This document shows, one piece after another, positions 1 to 11,627 of a stretch of 64,000 bases of DNA. Origin of the DNA: Palaemon carinicauda (taxonomy: Eukaryota > Arthropoda > Malacostraca > Decapoda > Palaemonidae). Every line of letters starts with the position of its first letter. The first letter of the stretch is position 1. The position numbers and the translations under genes were made by a program. The stretch covers positions 85,066,882-85,130,881 of the forward strand of contig NC_090728.1 of NCBI RefSeq assembly GCF_036898095.1, given 5' to 3'. A model generated the notes under the pieces. That model was not told where the DNA came from, searched no databases, and saw nothing but the letters and a program-made list of their open reading frames with translations.

Positions 1-344
1 AAGTCCCTCACTGACGTCCTTTCACACCAGGACAAGTGCATCACACACTCTTGCTTCGTATTCATTCTGAAAGACGGAAAGAAAACGACACAAAAGCAAC
101 GAGCGCCAACAATGGACGTCTGAACATTAGTACGCCTGGAGATAGTGGGTTACCTGCTTCAAGCCAAAGCCTTTCAACCCGACACATTGGCGAGTAGGGC
201 GTGCCACATTGGTTGCCAAATCCTCGATGAGTCTTCATCAACCATACTGTACCAGCTTGCATGCCAGAGTATGTCCATCTTAAACGACAGACTTTTATTT
301 CGCGTAAGAACGTTTTTTGAAATACATAAATCATTAAATCATCA
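1..344. other. Unassigned sequence
   Basis: I see no supported gene here. Short ORFs cross it on both strands, but none shows a recognisable domain, and the open frame on the + strand only becomes meaningful at about 345, where LINE similarity begins. Confidence 0.4.
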
Positions 345-1236
345 ACTTTTAAGTCAGAGTAAGGTTATGATATGTGCGAGAAGGGAAGATGGTGTGAGGT
401 TGAATGGAGAGTTACTTGAGGAGGTGGATCAGTTTAAGTACTTGGAGTCTGTTGCTGCAGCAAATGGTGGAGTGGAAGCAGATGTACATCATAGAGTGAA
501 TGAAGAATGCAAAGTGTTGGGGGCAGTGAAGGTAGTGGTAAAGAATAGAGGGTTGGGCATGAATGTAAAGAGAATTTTGTATGAGAAAGAGATTGTACCA
601 ACTGTGATGTATGGATCAGAGTTGTGGGAATGAAAGTGGCGGAGAGAGAAATTGAATGTGTTTGAGATGAAGTGTCTGAGGAGTATGGCTGGTGTATCTC
701 GAGTAGATAGGGTTAGGAACGAAGTAGTGAGGGTAAGAACGGGTGTAAGAAATGAGTTAGCAGCTAGAGTGGATAGAATGTGTTGAGGTGGTTCGGCCAT
801 GCTGAGAGAATGGAAAAAGGCTGTCTGCTAAAGAAGGTGATAAATGCAAGAGTTGATGGGAGAAGTACAAGAGGAAGGCCAAGTGAAGAAAGCTCTGGGT
901 GATAGGAGGATAGATGTGAGAGAGGCAAGAGAGCGTTCTAGAAATAGGAATGAATGGCGAGCGATTGTGACAGTTCCGGTAGTCCCTGCTGCTTCCTCCG
1001 GTCGCCTTGGATGACCGCGGAGGTAGCAGCAGTAGGGAATTCAGCGTCATGAAGATCTGTGGTGGATAATGGGGGAGGGTGGGCTGTGGCACCTTAGCAG
1101 TACCAGCCAAACTCGGTTGAGTCCCTTGTCAGGCTGGGAGGAATGTAGAGAAAGGTCCCCTTTTCTACATTTGTTTGATGTCGGCCACCGCCCAAAATTG
1201 GGGAAGTGCCTTGGTATATGTATGTATTAACTTTTA
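345..1236 (+). pseudogene. 5'-truncated LINE, reverse transcriptase C-terminal end
   Basis: This is the 3' end of a non-LTR retrotransposon. From about 361 the translation reads like the C-terminal part of many arthropod endonuclease/reverse transcriptase proteins: VRLNGELLEEVDQFKYL, then NRGLGMNVK, VPTVMYGSELW, FEMKCLRSMAGVSRVDRVR and RWFGHAERM. The reading frame breaks near 630, where a frameshift follows SELW, and again near 783, where a TGA precedes RWFGH, so it cannot encode a working protein. After about 980 comes a non-coding tail ending in a TATG-like run (about 1215-1230), as expected for a LINE 3' end. The endonuclease and the RT catalytic core are missing, which fits ordinary 5' truncation. 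Clade not determined. Confidence 0.75.
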
Positions 1237-2251
1237 ATTTCCTCATTCCCCACATTCTTTTTATTATCAAGGTTGGCACAAGAATGAGGCTAGCACTTAA
1301 TGGGAGTCTGTAGCTGGTTTGGGTATGCCCAATGAGCAATTTTGTCTGTCAAGACAAAATAGTGGAGCTGGAAGGCTATTTGTGTTTGATAAGGCTGTAT
1401 ATGATTTATGAGTTTGTTTTATTATTTTTAACATCATTTTACGCTATCAGGTTGCTAAGGTTATTGTCAAAATTCTATCTCATTGGTTTCTAATGGGATC
1501 AGTAGCAATCCCCATACTTGTGGTCAATGTAGGGTCTATACATCTCAATGGGTCAAATATTTCAACTAATGTTTATGGCCCTTGAACACAAGCTTCCTAC
1601 TAATGTTGCTGATTGAATTAATAAAACTATGTTGAATAACTTTTGTGTTTAATGTAATATCCTGTCATTGAATTTTAAAGTTTTTATATGATTGTTAATC
1701 TGGTTAAACTCATGATATATTATTATTTCCTTGACAAAGTCTCAGTTTTATGAACTTAATAAAATTGTGTAAAACTAGGTCATATCACTAATTACCTGTG
1801 GCTTAATATATGTTCTCTATTGAGGTGAAAAGAAAATGTTTAAAAGTACTGTAGATTACTATAGGATAGCCACATAGGGGTAACCAAGGACATAAAGGTG
1901 AAACTCCACTTGTGTCGCCCGGAATGCTGAATGGAACCTTGGGAAGGGTATTTAAGAACCTGATACTCCATGCATGGTTACATGATCTGAAAAGTTTTGA
2001 GGTAGTTTTTAAAAAGGGACAAATTAGATTTCCTTTGAGTACAGTATTTCAAGAGGCTTTAAATTTTTTTTTAGACATTTAAATTTAACCTAAGTTTATT
2101 TTGTTGATTATCAGAAAATGAAACTAATTCTAGTATTCTCTATGCATTGACAATTATTTTTTGTTGCGTAATAGACTTGCCAATTATTTAGTCAACTTTA
2201 TAAATGTAAAAGAAATAGCTATTTTGATAAAGTTAAATCTTGGACACTCAC
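1237..2251. other. AT-rich intron-like sequence
   Basis: No gene seen. AT-rich with short homopolymers. It precedes the candidate splice donor of the minus-strand exon at 2252-2313, so it could be intron of that gene. Confidence 0.4.
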
Positions 2252-2313
2252 CTGGTATCTGGTCCCAGAGAACCAGAGGATCACGTCATTAGTCAGTGCA
2301 GTAGAAAAACCAC
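2252..2313 (-). CDS. Candidate 62-nt internal exon of an unknown host gene
   Basis: On the minus strand a good acceptor (a T-run ending in CAG, at 2314-2316) is followed by 62 nt and then a strong donor, CAG/gtgagt, at 2251. Only one of three frames is open throughout. It starts after two bases of a split codon, ends in phase 0, and includes ALTNDVILWFSGTRYQ. I do not recognise the protein. It lies just outside the mirrored region, so there is no second copy in the window to test conservation. The flanking AT-rich DNA fits introns. It could be a chance combination of splice signals; RNA-seq junctions or a protein match would decide. Confidence 0.35.
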
Positions 2314-2955
2314 CTGAAAAAAGAATGGGATTTTAATACTTGAGAATATTATTTTCTCCTTGACAGTGAAAGCAAAATAATTTACTTTGATGGAAGTTTG
2401 CTATCATGTAGAAAAATATATAAAGTAATATTTAGTCTCGATCTCTAAAGATAGTACAGTACAGTAAATTTAATTTAATTTATGTCTAAATGGGAAAAAA
2501 GGGGTAAGGAATAATAAAAAAAAAAATAACCAGCATAGAATGAAATGATAGAATTGCTACCTCTTTGATGAAAGCATACAGTAGTTAAGAAAAGAGATAC
2601 AGAATAGCTGCAACCAAGTTCCAAAATCTATGGAAGTTCCATATTAACAGAACAATTCACAAACAAAAATTTTTTGTTTTTTTTCTGAAACCCATTTCAT
2701 GCTTTAAAATTATTCATTAAAATTAAAGTGATGAAGCCTATACAATATACAAATTTAAAAGTATTGAACAAAAATACTAGTGACGAAAAAAAAATTGCAT
2801 GGAGAGAGGTCACATTACATTACACATTGTGAAAATTTGTTCTATACCCAGCTTAAGAGCCTATGAAGTAGCAGTTACCATTCTAGCTTTAATATGATAT
2901 AAAAATTCATGTTTATCCTTTATTTTCTATATATTTACTTTATATTTTATTATTA
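2314..2955. other. AT-rich sequence outside the left arm
   Basis: No gene seen. The mirror match to the right side of the window fades at about 2955, where the other side is interrupted by DIRS element E. Confidence 0.4.
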
Positions 2956-3360
2956 GCTTAAATAAATGTATTTTTACAACAAGAATTTAATTGGACCGGA
3001 TCTGTAAGAGTCGAGCTTGACACATTGGGCTGGTTAACCTCTTCCCTTTTAATAATAACTTATCCAAAAGTACAGTAGTAACTCTCTTTACGTCTGTTTA
3101 ACTTTCTCTGGTTTAAACTTTGTGTTGCTCATCCTCAAATATTGAATACAAAAAGTCCTCATTACATTGTTTTATGCAACCTTGAATATATCTCTGTTGC
3201 ATAGTAACAATGAAAAGTGGCTGTAAAAACCAAAAAGTAGAAAAGGTGCTTAGTTTAAGGTTAAGGGACCATTGTTAATGTTTTATGGTATTGTACCTAT
3301 TTTAACCTTCTATTTGGTTTTTAGAAAATGATAGCAGGTTGTCCATATTTTATCATCTTT

Positions 3361-3720
3361 GGTGTTATAGAGAACATATAAGTCTCTCTACAGGGACCTT
3401 TCTGACCTACGTTGAAAATAGACTGCCTTCTCGTCTCCGTGAACCTTTCCAATGTAAAGCAGGGTATTACTGTCTCAATAACTTTTTTATGCTAAGAGCA
3501 CAGCTACCATATGGCTAGTACTCGTTAAAACCTCTTGAGCTGTTGCTAGGCTAAAGCACAGATATCTGAATTGTTACAGTACCTGAGTGTAGGCATCTTT
3601 GAGATCTATTGATTAATATCAAGAAGTCGCTCTTCCATTTGGAGCAGTGGACCAAAGCTACATTTCCATCTAAAAGGAGGTAAAATGGTAGAGTTTGTAG
3701 CTGTGAGATCAATGATGGAT
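3361..3720 (-). pseudogene. Ancient reverse transcriptase relic, left-arm copy
   Basis: Mirror of 59735-60060, where the reading is clearer: a DLKYAYIQV segment like RT motif A, followed by YLCFSLATAPEVLT like the motif B region (DIRS RTs here have CFGLSTAPQVFT). Stop codons and frame breaks occur throughout. The wording of the second motif suggests a DIRS-type RT rather than a LINE, but the piece is too short to be sure. Confidence 0.5.
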
Positions 3721-3769
3721 CCCCAACCCTTTGAGGCTTTGAGGATACAAGGTGATTAGAAATTTGCGA

Positions 3770-4061
3770 GTTTACTCTTCCTTTCCTTCCCCACCGTTAT
3801 CCCTACATTACGGGGTCGGTTGCCTGATCCACCTTCTCAAATGCCTTCTATCAAAGGCATCCTCTTCCACCAAACCTCTTCTTGCCATAGCATGCTACAC
3901 CATACCTCGCCATCCAATTCTCTGACTCCTTCTTGATCTTCTCCCCCCCCCCCCCTTCTCACTCCCTCCCCACCATCCATCCTCAACACATGCCTACACT
4001 ATCTTAGTCGTGACATTAGCATCATCTCTGTAATCTTTACTACTCCATTCTTATTTCATAA
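3770..4061 (-). pseudogene. LINE fragment, C-terminal portion beyond the DIRS A insertion (left arm)
   Basis: Minus-strand relic of the far C-terminal end of a LINE endonuclease/RT protein, ending in words like RPRNVGITVGKE. It continues the fragment at 9903-10260 once DIRS A is removed. Several stops; not functional. Confidence 0.55.
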
Positions 4062-4333
4062 TTGTTCCGTAACTGGAATACAAACCACGCTATTTATTAG
4101 GGGTTATACTTTCGGCGGAGCTGAAATGACGACCCATTAAAATTTTAGCAAGGGTTAACTACCCACACTGCTAGTTAGTGGGGGTAGGGGGGGGGGGTAG
4201 CTTTCTACCACTCCCGTTCACACACCTGTGATTTAGTCACTTTACTTTTGGGTCGGATCGAGAGCAGTTGTTTCCTCTCTCTCTCCTCGCCTATTCTGGA
4301 CTGCCATTTGCCCTCAAGGGGCATCATCATGGG

Positions 4334-4980
4334 CGTCTTCTAGTCTCCTCTACGAAGTGTTCACCTCTCTCGTTCGCGAGAGAGGCCACTCATAGAAACT
4401 TCTCTTCGGATGATCGCTACTGTTAGGTCAACTTGCTGATCCATCGGCCCTCACGGGTGTCTTCAAGTCTCTTCTACGAAGTATTCACGTCTCTCGTTCG
4501 CGGGAGAGGCCACTCATAGGCACACCTCTTCAGAGGATCAAGCAGACCGACCAGCGCAGCAGACCACCAGCACCTCATCAGTGGATGCTTGCTCTTGCAA
4601 AGGGCACATCTCAGTTCCTGATCGTCCTGACAGCTGACCTACCGATCTATCTACCAGCGCAACCTTGTGCTGTAACGTAGTCCTTTGGACTTCGGTCCTG
4701 GACTCTAACACGGACCCTTTTTACGGTCCCCATCGGTGGATGCTCGCCCTTCCAAAGGGCACATCCCAGTTCCTGATCGTCCTGCCAGCTGACCTACCGA
4801 TCTACCAGCGCAACCTTGCGCTGCAACGGGTCCTGGACTTTTAACGCAGACTTGCTTACGGTCCCCATCGGTGGATGCTCACCCTTTTTTAAAGGGCACA
4901 TTCCAGTTCCTGATCGTCCTGCCACTGGTCATCCTACCAGCTGACCTGCCAATCTACTAGCGCTACCTTCGCGCACGCTC
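4334..4980 (+). repeat. Tandem leader repeats of DIRS A (left copy)
   Basis: Two sets lie side by side. A unit of about 120 bp containing CTCTCGTTCGCGAGAGAGGC is present twice (about 4334-4455 and 4456-4575). A unit of about 140 bp containing AGTTCCTGATCGTCCTG, ending near CGGTCCCCATCGGTGGATGC, is present about three times (4580-4730, 4731-4868, 4869-4980). The right-arm copy has only about one and a half of the second unit and one of the first. Confidence 0.75.
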
Positions 4981-5665
4981 TCCGACAGTCTTACGCGCGC
5001 GGGTGCCGATGGTCTTCCGCGTGCGCGCCAACAGTCTTGCACGCATACGATCTTCCGCGCGCAGGCAGCAATGGTCTCCCGCGCGCGCCCCGATGATTTT
5101 CCGCACGCGCGCACCGACGATCTTGCGTGCGCGGGTGCCTATGGGCCTCCTGCGAGCGAGCCGATGATTTTCCGCGCGCGCACGCCACGCGCCAACTGTC
5201 TTCTGCTCATGCACGCCGATGATTTTCCGCGCGCGCTAGCACCAATGCTCTTGCGCGTGCCCGCCGACGATCTTCCGCACACGGGCGCCGGTGGTCTCCT
5301 GCGCACGCGCCGATGATTTTCCAAGTGCGCAAGCGCCAATGCTCTTGTGCGCGCGCCAATAGTCTTGCAAGCGCGTGGCAATAGTTCCGCGCGCGCGGAC
5401 TTACTTTCTTCCGCACGCAGGCGCCTAGGATCTCCCGCGTGCGCACCAACAGTATTGCGCGCCGATGGTCTCTTGCATGGGCGCCAACAGTCTTGCGGGC
5501 ACGTGAGCTCACTAACAGTCTACCGCGCACGCCCGTAAGAAATAATCTTGAATGCGCGCATGCAGCCTTCCACGCGCGCCGATGGTCTATTGCGCTTGGG
5601 CGCCGATGGTCTTCCGCACGCGCCAACAGTCTCCACGTAGTACTCTCACGCACGCGCCAATGCAT
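4970..5665 (+). repeat. CpG-rich degenerate tandem repeat in DIRS A (left copy)
   Basis: About 700 bp of units of roughly 21-24 bp, each carrying GATGRTCTTCC or AACAGTCTTGC followed by a run of alternating C and G (CGCGCGCGCC). It sits where the related element B has its arginine/serine/proline repeat in gag, so it is probably the decayed and expanded counterpart. Overlapping ORFs occur in nearly every frame because of the composition; none is credible as a gene. Mirror copy at 58270-58890. Confidence 0.75.
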
Positions 5666-6839
5666 CCACCCTAGCGCTACCAGTCACACGCTTCAGTGCA
5701 TTCTAGGGAGAATGCACAAAACTACACAGTGCCTTACTGCGCGCCAGCGCTCTTCCTCGCTTTCCTGCGCGCCAGGCTCTTCCTCACTTTCCTGCGTCCT
5801 CCTGCGCAGTTACGGTCCCAGATCCAATGCGCCAGCTCTTGCCAAAGAGTCGAGGCTCGCAGATCCAATGCACCAGCTCTTGCCTAAGAACCAGCGCTTG
5901 CCTGCTCTCCAGGCAGATATTAAGCACCAGCATCATCCTGTGTGCCATCGCTCCAGACTCTCCTACACACTCGCACAATTGTCAGTAAAAAGGAATAAAA
6001 CTTTTTGGACAGGTCACCATTGCCCCATTCCTCCCTGCAAGCACATAAACATTGCCACCGGGAAAAGAGGAATAAGGCTTCACAGAAGGATTCAAGATCC
6101 CGAAGATTCCATCCTACAAGGGGAATCCTTAGTCCCTGTCTCTTCTGAAGTTTCTTTTTCCTTGACAGACCACAGTCAGCAAATAGGAAAGCATCAACAG
6201 ACTGATCTCTAGATCACTGTTTGCTGATGGCTAGTTCACAGTTTACTGATCGCTAGGTCGCCTTTCGCCAATTGCTAGCTCAATGCTCATCTTTGACCTC
6301 TAGTCCCTCCAATGACTAACGATCTCCAATTGCTAGCATTTCCAATCACCGATTGCTAGTCAATAACCAGTCATCAGTTTGCTGATCACTAGATCACCGA
6401 TGGGCAGCTCATCTTTCTTCGATCATTGAACTCAGCTCGCTGATCTCTGACCAGCCCATCTTCAGCTTGCTCATCTCTGACCAACCAGGGGAGACCATAA
6501 TCAGCTTGCTGATCTCGAACTCGCCATTGGCTCACAGACCACCGATTCATTGGTCATCGGCAATTTGCCAGCAGTTCGTGACTCGCACTTACTAGTCAAC
6601 CTCTTCCTGTAGTTCCTAGATCAGAAGGTATACAACATACTTCTCGCTACTGGCCGTTCGCCATCACACTAAAGTGATCGGCAAACGTTCGACAACCCTC
6701 ATCAACGGCTTGCCGACAGGGAACTACTTGCGAGCACTCTCCAACAACACAGTAACCACGATACCCAACGGTTAACCATTGATTAACATTCGCCAGATTG
6801 ATTCTATTCTAAGGAATAGCATCAATCCCATCAGGGCGC

Positions 6840-9137
6840 ATGGTAATGCTAAGCGTTGCCTTCCTTCTGTTAGTTAATGAAATTCTCTCTCAGAGAAGAA
6901 TTCTTACACTGGTATCGCGCCTGAGCCTTTACGACACGAGTCAAGACTCCAGCGTCGACAATCTTCCATGCAAAAGGATCAGCAAGGAGCTGTCCCTTTG
7001 GGTCGATGTCCACACCATTTTGGAGTTCGAACAAGGGCTAAGACCTCAGGTCTTCATTTGCACACTGGACCTAAAGGACACTTACTCCCAGGTCCAAACC
7101 ATCCATCTAGGAAAGTTGGAAGATTCAGTCTAGACAAACAAGAAACGCCAGTTCAAGGCACTGTGCTTCGGTCTTTCCACTACACCCATCCTGGTCTCAC
7201 AGGATCGGCTTCTGTCTCCTCTCTCTCGGGACGACTGACTGACCTTAGCAGACTCAGTGGCAACCTTGCATTAACACTGGAACTTCCGAAGTCTTTTTTA
7301 CCAAGATCCAGTGATCAGGGTAAACCTACAGAAGTCTTCCCTTCTTCCCTCCCAGGAGAGTGGTGTATCTGGGAATGATTCTAGACACCAATCTCCACAA
7401 AACCTTCTCGAAACAAGAACGACTTCCATTCCAAGAGACTTGAGTCGGAAGAAAGAAGAAAGGAGGGACCATAGTGCTGCACCACACGACCTCAGCCCTC
7501 TGGACAGAGCCCGAAGGTACCTTCACTTAAATCTCTTAAGAGATGAAGGCCAACTTTCTGGTCCTTCAGCAACCTCATCGGTTCCTAACAGACCACTCAG
7601 TGATGTGATGGACGACACACCACACACAGACTCATACCAACAAGCAAGAAGGAACTTGCTTGTAGCCTCTTCCCATCAAATAGTATAAACACTAAGATGG
7701 GCCAAAGTCCGTTTGGTACCACTATCAGCCCGCTTCATTCCAGACTGGAAGAACGTGCTCGCCGACAGCATCTCAGATAAGGTATACCGAATGGACTTTG
7801 GATCGCCATGTAGCCAACAAAGTCCCGACTTTACGAGGTCCTCAAACTATGGGGTCTGTTCGCAACGCTCCTGAATCTCAGGCTACCGTTGCTCACCAGC
7901 CCTAGACCCCAAGGCTCTCTGGCAACAACGGTGGGTACAACAATGAAGTTTACGTCTCGTCCCGGTTTTATCTGGAGAAGGGCACTCAACAAGGTTAGAA
8001 CATCGGTCAACCTCTCAAGGACTCTTCTAGCTCCGCAATGGCATTATGGAGAACGGTCTCCAAACTTTTTGCAGCTCCTGATAGTCTCTCCAAGAGATCC
8101 CTCTCCACATAACAGACAACCCACTTCGACACCCACCACAAGCTATAGCTTTGCTATGATTGTACACCTGAAGACTATCCAATACCTCCTTGCGAAAAGG
8201 TTGTCTAGATATCTGAGGAATTCCTCAGCATCAGTCTACCAGGCAGTATCGCGTCTTGTGAGGTTGGTGTCATGTGAAAGTCTCTCTCCACTCGATATTC
8301 GTTTCCAGGAATAGCGGAATCCTCGAGTATATACAAGAGGAAAAGACCCCCTATTCAGTTCCGACATGTAAAGATGATCACTCAACCTTGATCCTTCACC
8401 TTCAAACTGAAAGAAAGGGACACCGTCTCATCGATAGACTTTTCCTAAGTCATACGGACTTACAACTTGCCTTTCCCCAGTCGGAATTGAGACCTTCCTC
8501 TCAGAACATGGTTCAAATCTCCGATCCCTAAAGGAACCTCCTTATGTTCCACTTCACCAGGCAAATTTTCTCCTGATTTAAGAACACAATGTTCCTACAC
8601 ACTCGGACAGCAACCATACGAGTCAAGGAACTTCATGGTCTCTCTTTCGACATTGCCCATTATTGAGAAGGGCGAAAGACAATGTTCAGTTTCGTCCCTG
8701 AGTATGTAGCCAGACACAGTCTCCAGAGGTGATGGATCCTACACAAGTCTCAACTAGGTAACGGACGATCCAGATCATCCGTTACTGTACCTAGGGTAAG
8801 GTATGAGACTTTACCTAAAGAAAACGGCAACAGCCTGCCCGGATCCCTCCTCTTGTCAGCACTGGGAGAGACTAGAGGAGGATCACCGAAACATCATCTC
8901 GACATGACAACTCATAGTGTCAGGGGAATAGTTATGCCCCTGGTCCTTCTTAGCAGATTACTCTGTGACGCAGGTTTTACAAGAAAGGATGTGAATGCTC
9001 CAGGTAACTTTCACAACCTTTCTCCTGCAAGATGTGACCCACAGGAACTCGATATGATCTCTATTGGTCCGGTGGTGGCTGCACAACAGCTGGTTGTATA
9101 CCTCAAGCTCCTTATTGGACAAGTAGCAGAAGGTTGA
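6840..9137 (+). pseudogene. DIRS A pol and recombinase relic (left copy)
   Basis: Remains in several frames. At 7020-7130 an RT motif A remnant reads FICTLDLKDTYSQV, and 7140-7200 matches the following CFGLS-like region out of frame. At 7490-7560 a piece reads RARRYLHLNLLRDE, equivalent to the RNase H stretch EKYLHVNLLEMKA of element B. Methyltransferase-like and recombinase pieces follow; the right copy shows SVSPLDTSIPAIAE, as in the B recombinase. The end, 8980-9100, reads DPQELDMISIGPVVAAQQLV, nearly the same as the C-terminus of the B recombinase. Frameshifts and stops rule out function. Confidence 0.75.
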
Positions 9138-9557
9138 GGGCACTGTTACCCGGTTTTAATCTGCGTGATTGAAAAGATTTGACTGGCTCTTATTCTTTTC
9201 TTCATCCTACCCTCTCGTGGGGAAAGCAGCATCCTGGGTTCTCTGCATAAGCTCACCTCAGACCACTGCAGGTAAACCCTGCTCCCTTGTGTACCTAGTA
9301 TTAGGCTAATACTGTTGCGTCCCCATACCCTGGCGAGGTTTTTCCTACATAGACTCTGAATAACTTTACCTGGACAGTCACACTTCTGCACGTCTCAACA
9401 CACAGCTTGCGTAGGCCGCGGACCTTGCGTAGCAAGGTTTAGCGAGGGCAGGGACTCCTTATTTTTGAGTATTAACATACTCAGATAAGGAGTCCCCGGG
9501 CAAAGCCAGAAGCCAGATTGGCAGGGACGTCCACCCTTCCTAATGGGTGAGTCACCC

Positions 9558-9655
9558 CTAATAAATAGCGTGGTTTGTATTCCAGTTACGGAACAAATGA
9601 CAAATTCGTAGATAATTTGTATTTTTCCTAACTATACAAACCTTAGCTATTTATA
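9558..9655. repeat. Internal complementary region of DIRS A (left copy)
   Basis: Reads as the complement of the left end (ending GTTACGGAACAA) joined at about 9597 to the complement of the right end (starting ATGACAAATTCGTAG). In DIRS elements this region templates the circular intermediate that the recombinase inserts. Confidence 0.8.
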
Positions 9656-9902
9656 CAAACTTGCCCCCCATCCCTATCCCCCTTGAAGTCCTACCTCCAA
9701 GCAAAGTGACTAAATCATAGGTGCGTGAATGGGAGTAGTAGCAAGCTACCCCCCCTAACCATGCTAACTAGCGGTGGGGGTAGTTAACCCTCGCTAAAAT
9801 TTTAATGGCTCGTCATTTCAGCTCCGCCAAAAGTATAACCCCTAATAAATAGCTAAGGTTTGTATAGTTAGGAAAAATACAAATTATCTACGAATTTGTC
9901 AT

Positions 9903-10260
9903 TTTTCCAATCTTTCCAGCAGTGATCTTCCCATAATCTACCTTAGCATTCTCATCTCTGTTCTCTCAAGCTTTGCTTCCTCTTTTCTTCTTAAAGCCCA
10001 AGTTTCGGATCCATACATTAACACTGGTCTTATGACTGTGTTTTAGATATTGACTTTTACATTGTTTGCAAGTTTACTGTAACCTTCCATATAGTCACAA
10101 TCTCTATAAACACTTTGTCCCTTCATTGTGTGATTTAATGGGCATTGGCTGTGAATGGCTTTAGTTGGGTTTCTCCAGAAATATACCATAGGTCTATAAC
10201 TTTCCTTGATGGCTATAACTATCCAGGGTTCTGATTTATCAATACAACCATAATTCCTCA
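9903..10260 (-). pseudogene. LINE RT fragment next to DIRS A (left arm)
   Basis: Minus strand, in the right-arm copy reading SILMYGSKTWALRRKEEAKLERTEMRMLR then IMGRSLLERLEK (in pieces), the usual C-terminal wording of an RTE- or CR1-like endonuclease/RT. The upstream ORF containing YRDCDYMEGYSKLANNVKVNI is conserved between arms and joins this region, but I do not recognise it. Interrupted by DIRS A; continuation at 3770-4061. Confidence 0.6.
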
Positions 10261-11627
10261 AGACAAGCCCCAGCTATGAACAGTTAGGTCTGTGAATAAA
10301 CAGATAACCCATGTTCTCCTCCTGACCAAGGAGAAGGATTTCTAGGAAGACTTCTTACCACTTCATTAGTAAAAGGTTGAATTTCAATTGTTGAACATCA
10401 AATATAGGCTTAGGTACTATATGTGTGACCTTCATCATGAGTTGACAAAATGGCATAAAATAAATTCTGCCAACACTTACGAGTTTGTGACCAGAAGATG
10501 TAGTGCTACCCAGGAATATCATGCAACCTTAACTGTAGTAGATGCCTCTTTGATAAGGTTTCCAAAGGACTGTGTTCCTCTTCCTAAGTAGAGTTTTCTA
10601 GAGACAAGGTCAGCAGTCAATTAAAATGGATGGCCAATAAAGATAAGCAAACAAGCCTCTTGGTTATAGCAAGTGTGTCATTTAATGGAAAACCCTTCCA
10701 GGAGCAGATTGATATGACATTAAATACATTCCTGAATTACCATAGGAACTATTAAATGCTCCCCTAGGAAATTCTTATTGCCTCAACAGGAGACATAACT
10801 TTTCAGTAAGAGAAGGCGAGATGTCTGGTCAATGCCTCAAAAGTTGAAGGAGGAATCAGTGTGTGGGACAAACAAATTGCCCAAATGGTAATAGCATCTC
10901 TGCTTTGCATCTAGTAAAGAAAAAGTGTTTTGAGTATATACTGTGTAGGTTTGTCAAACAGACTTGAAGCCCCCTCTCCTTTTTTTTTTCATGCTTATTC
11001 AGTATGGCATTTGTACAGATGAGGCAAACTGATTGAAAGCAAGACATAAATGATATGGGAAGTGATATTGCAGGTGTTAAACACATACTGTACCAGACAT
11101 ACAGGTAATGACCAGTTCCATGGATAAGAGACCCATGGAACTGGTCTTTATGAGAAGACTTTAAAGTGACGTAATCTAATCAAGAGACCTAGTTTTAATA
11201 ATAGTTTTTTTTTTTCTTTATCAGAACTTTTAGAAAAGTTTTCTTAATTTCTAGAAAAATGTGTGCATAACTTTGGGCAATATAAGAGAACTTGAAAAAT
11301 TGCCTTCTTGTATTTAGTGTATTATGGTAATATTTTTATCCTGAAGCTTTGACTTTTAATTACATATACAAACTAAGCTATTTTATAAGCTAAGATAAGG
11401 ATGGTAAAAAATGATTTAGAAGTTCAGTTAACAAAAGTAGTGGAAAAGAAGCAATTTGTTGCATTTGAGAAATAAAATTTTCCCCTGGACAAAACTGGAA
11501 ATTTAGTTAGTATCATACTATAAAGTATTGGTATTTCTATGGTCTATCTAAAATTATGTTCTCAATAGGGTTTTTTATCTATTATTAGGAAGAGATGAAA
11601 ATAGCTCTTAAAGAGGTTACTGAATTA
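10261..11627. other. Intron-like sequence upstream of the EF-hand exon (left arm)
   Basis: No gene supported. The 67-aa + strand ORF at 10388-10591 is identical in the right arm (53712-53915), but this only reflects the duplicated arms, and I recognise no domain in it. A hairpin is noted separately at 11110-11146. Confidence 0.4.
11110..11146. repeat. Perfect 14-bp hairpin
   Basis: GACCAGTTCCATGG and its exact complement are separated by 9 nt. In the right arm (53129-53164) one side is altered, so the hairpin is only partly kept there. May be a chance or MITE-derived structure. Confidence 0.6.

Larger units (their letters stand above)
4062..9902 (+). mobile_element. DIRS element A, degenerate, left-arm copy
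   Basis: Old tyrosine-recombinase retrotransposon of about 5.84 kb. Its left end begins TTGTTCCGTAAC and its right end finishes with ATCTACGAATTTGTCAT; the outer few hundred bases form inverted terminal repeats built around a GTTAACTACCC motif and a CTTTCGGCGGAGCTGAAATG motif. An ICR sits at 9558-9655. Order inside: tandem leader repeats (4334-4980), a CpG-rich repeat block in the gag position (4970-5665), short degenerate repeats (6210-6560), then RT, RNase H, methyltransferase-like and recombinase relics (6840-9137). All coding parts are broken. It is inserted inside a LINE; joining the flanks restores continuous LINE wording (ERLEKNEIRME). The right-arm copy is 54402-59370. Ends and recombinase wording group it with element B. 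Confidence 0.85.

Noticed and set aside
5207..5665. Long overlapping ORFs in the CpG-rich block, including alanine/arginine-rich proteins
   Set aside because: They occur in almost every frame on both strands because the block lacks AT-rich stop codons; no frame is favoured between the two copies.
4970..5665. CpG island promoter
   Set aside because: It is a tandem repeat inside a dead retrotransposon with no adjacent host gene.
10388..10591. Conserved 67-codon ORF identical in both arms as a host gene
   Set aside because: Identity is expected from the duplicated arms, and the ORF is short with no known domain or splice context.
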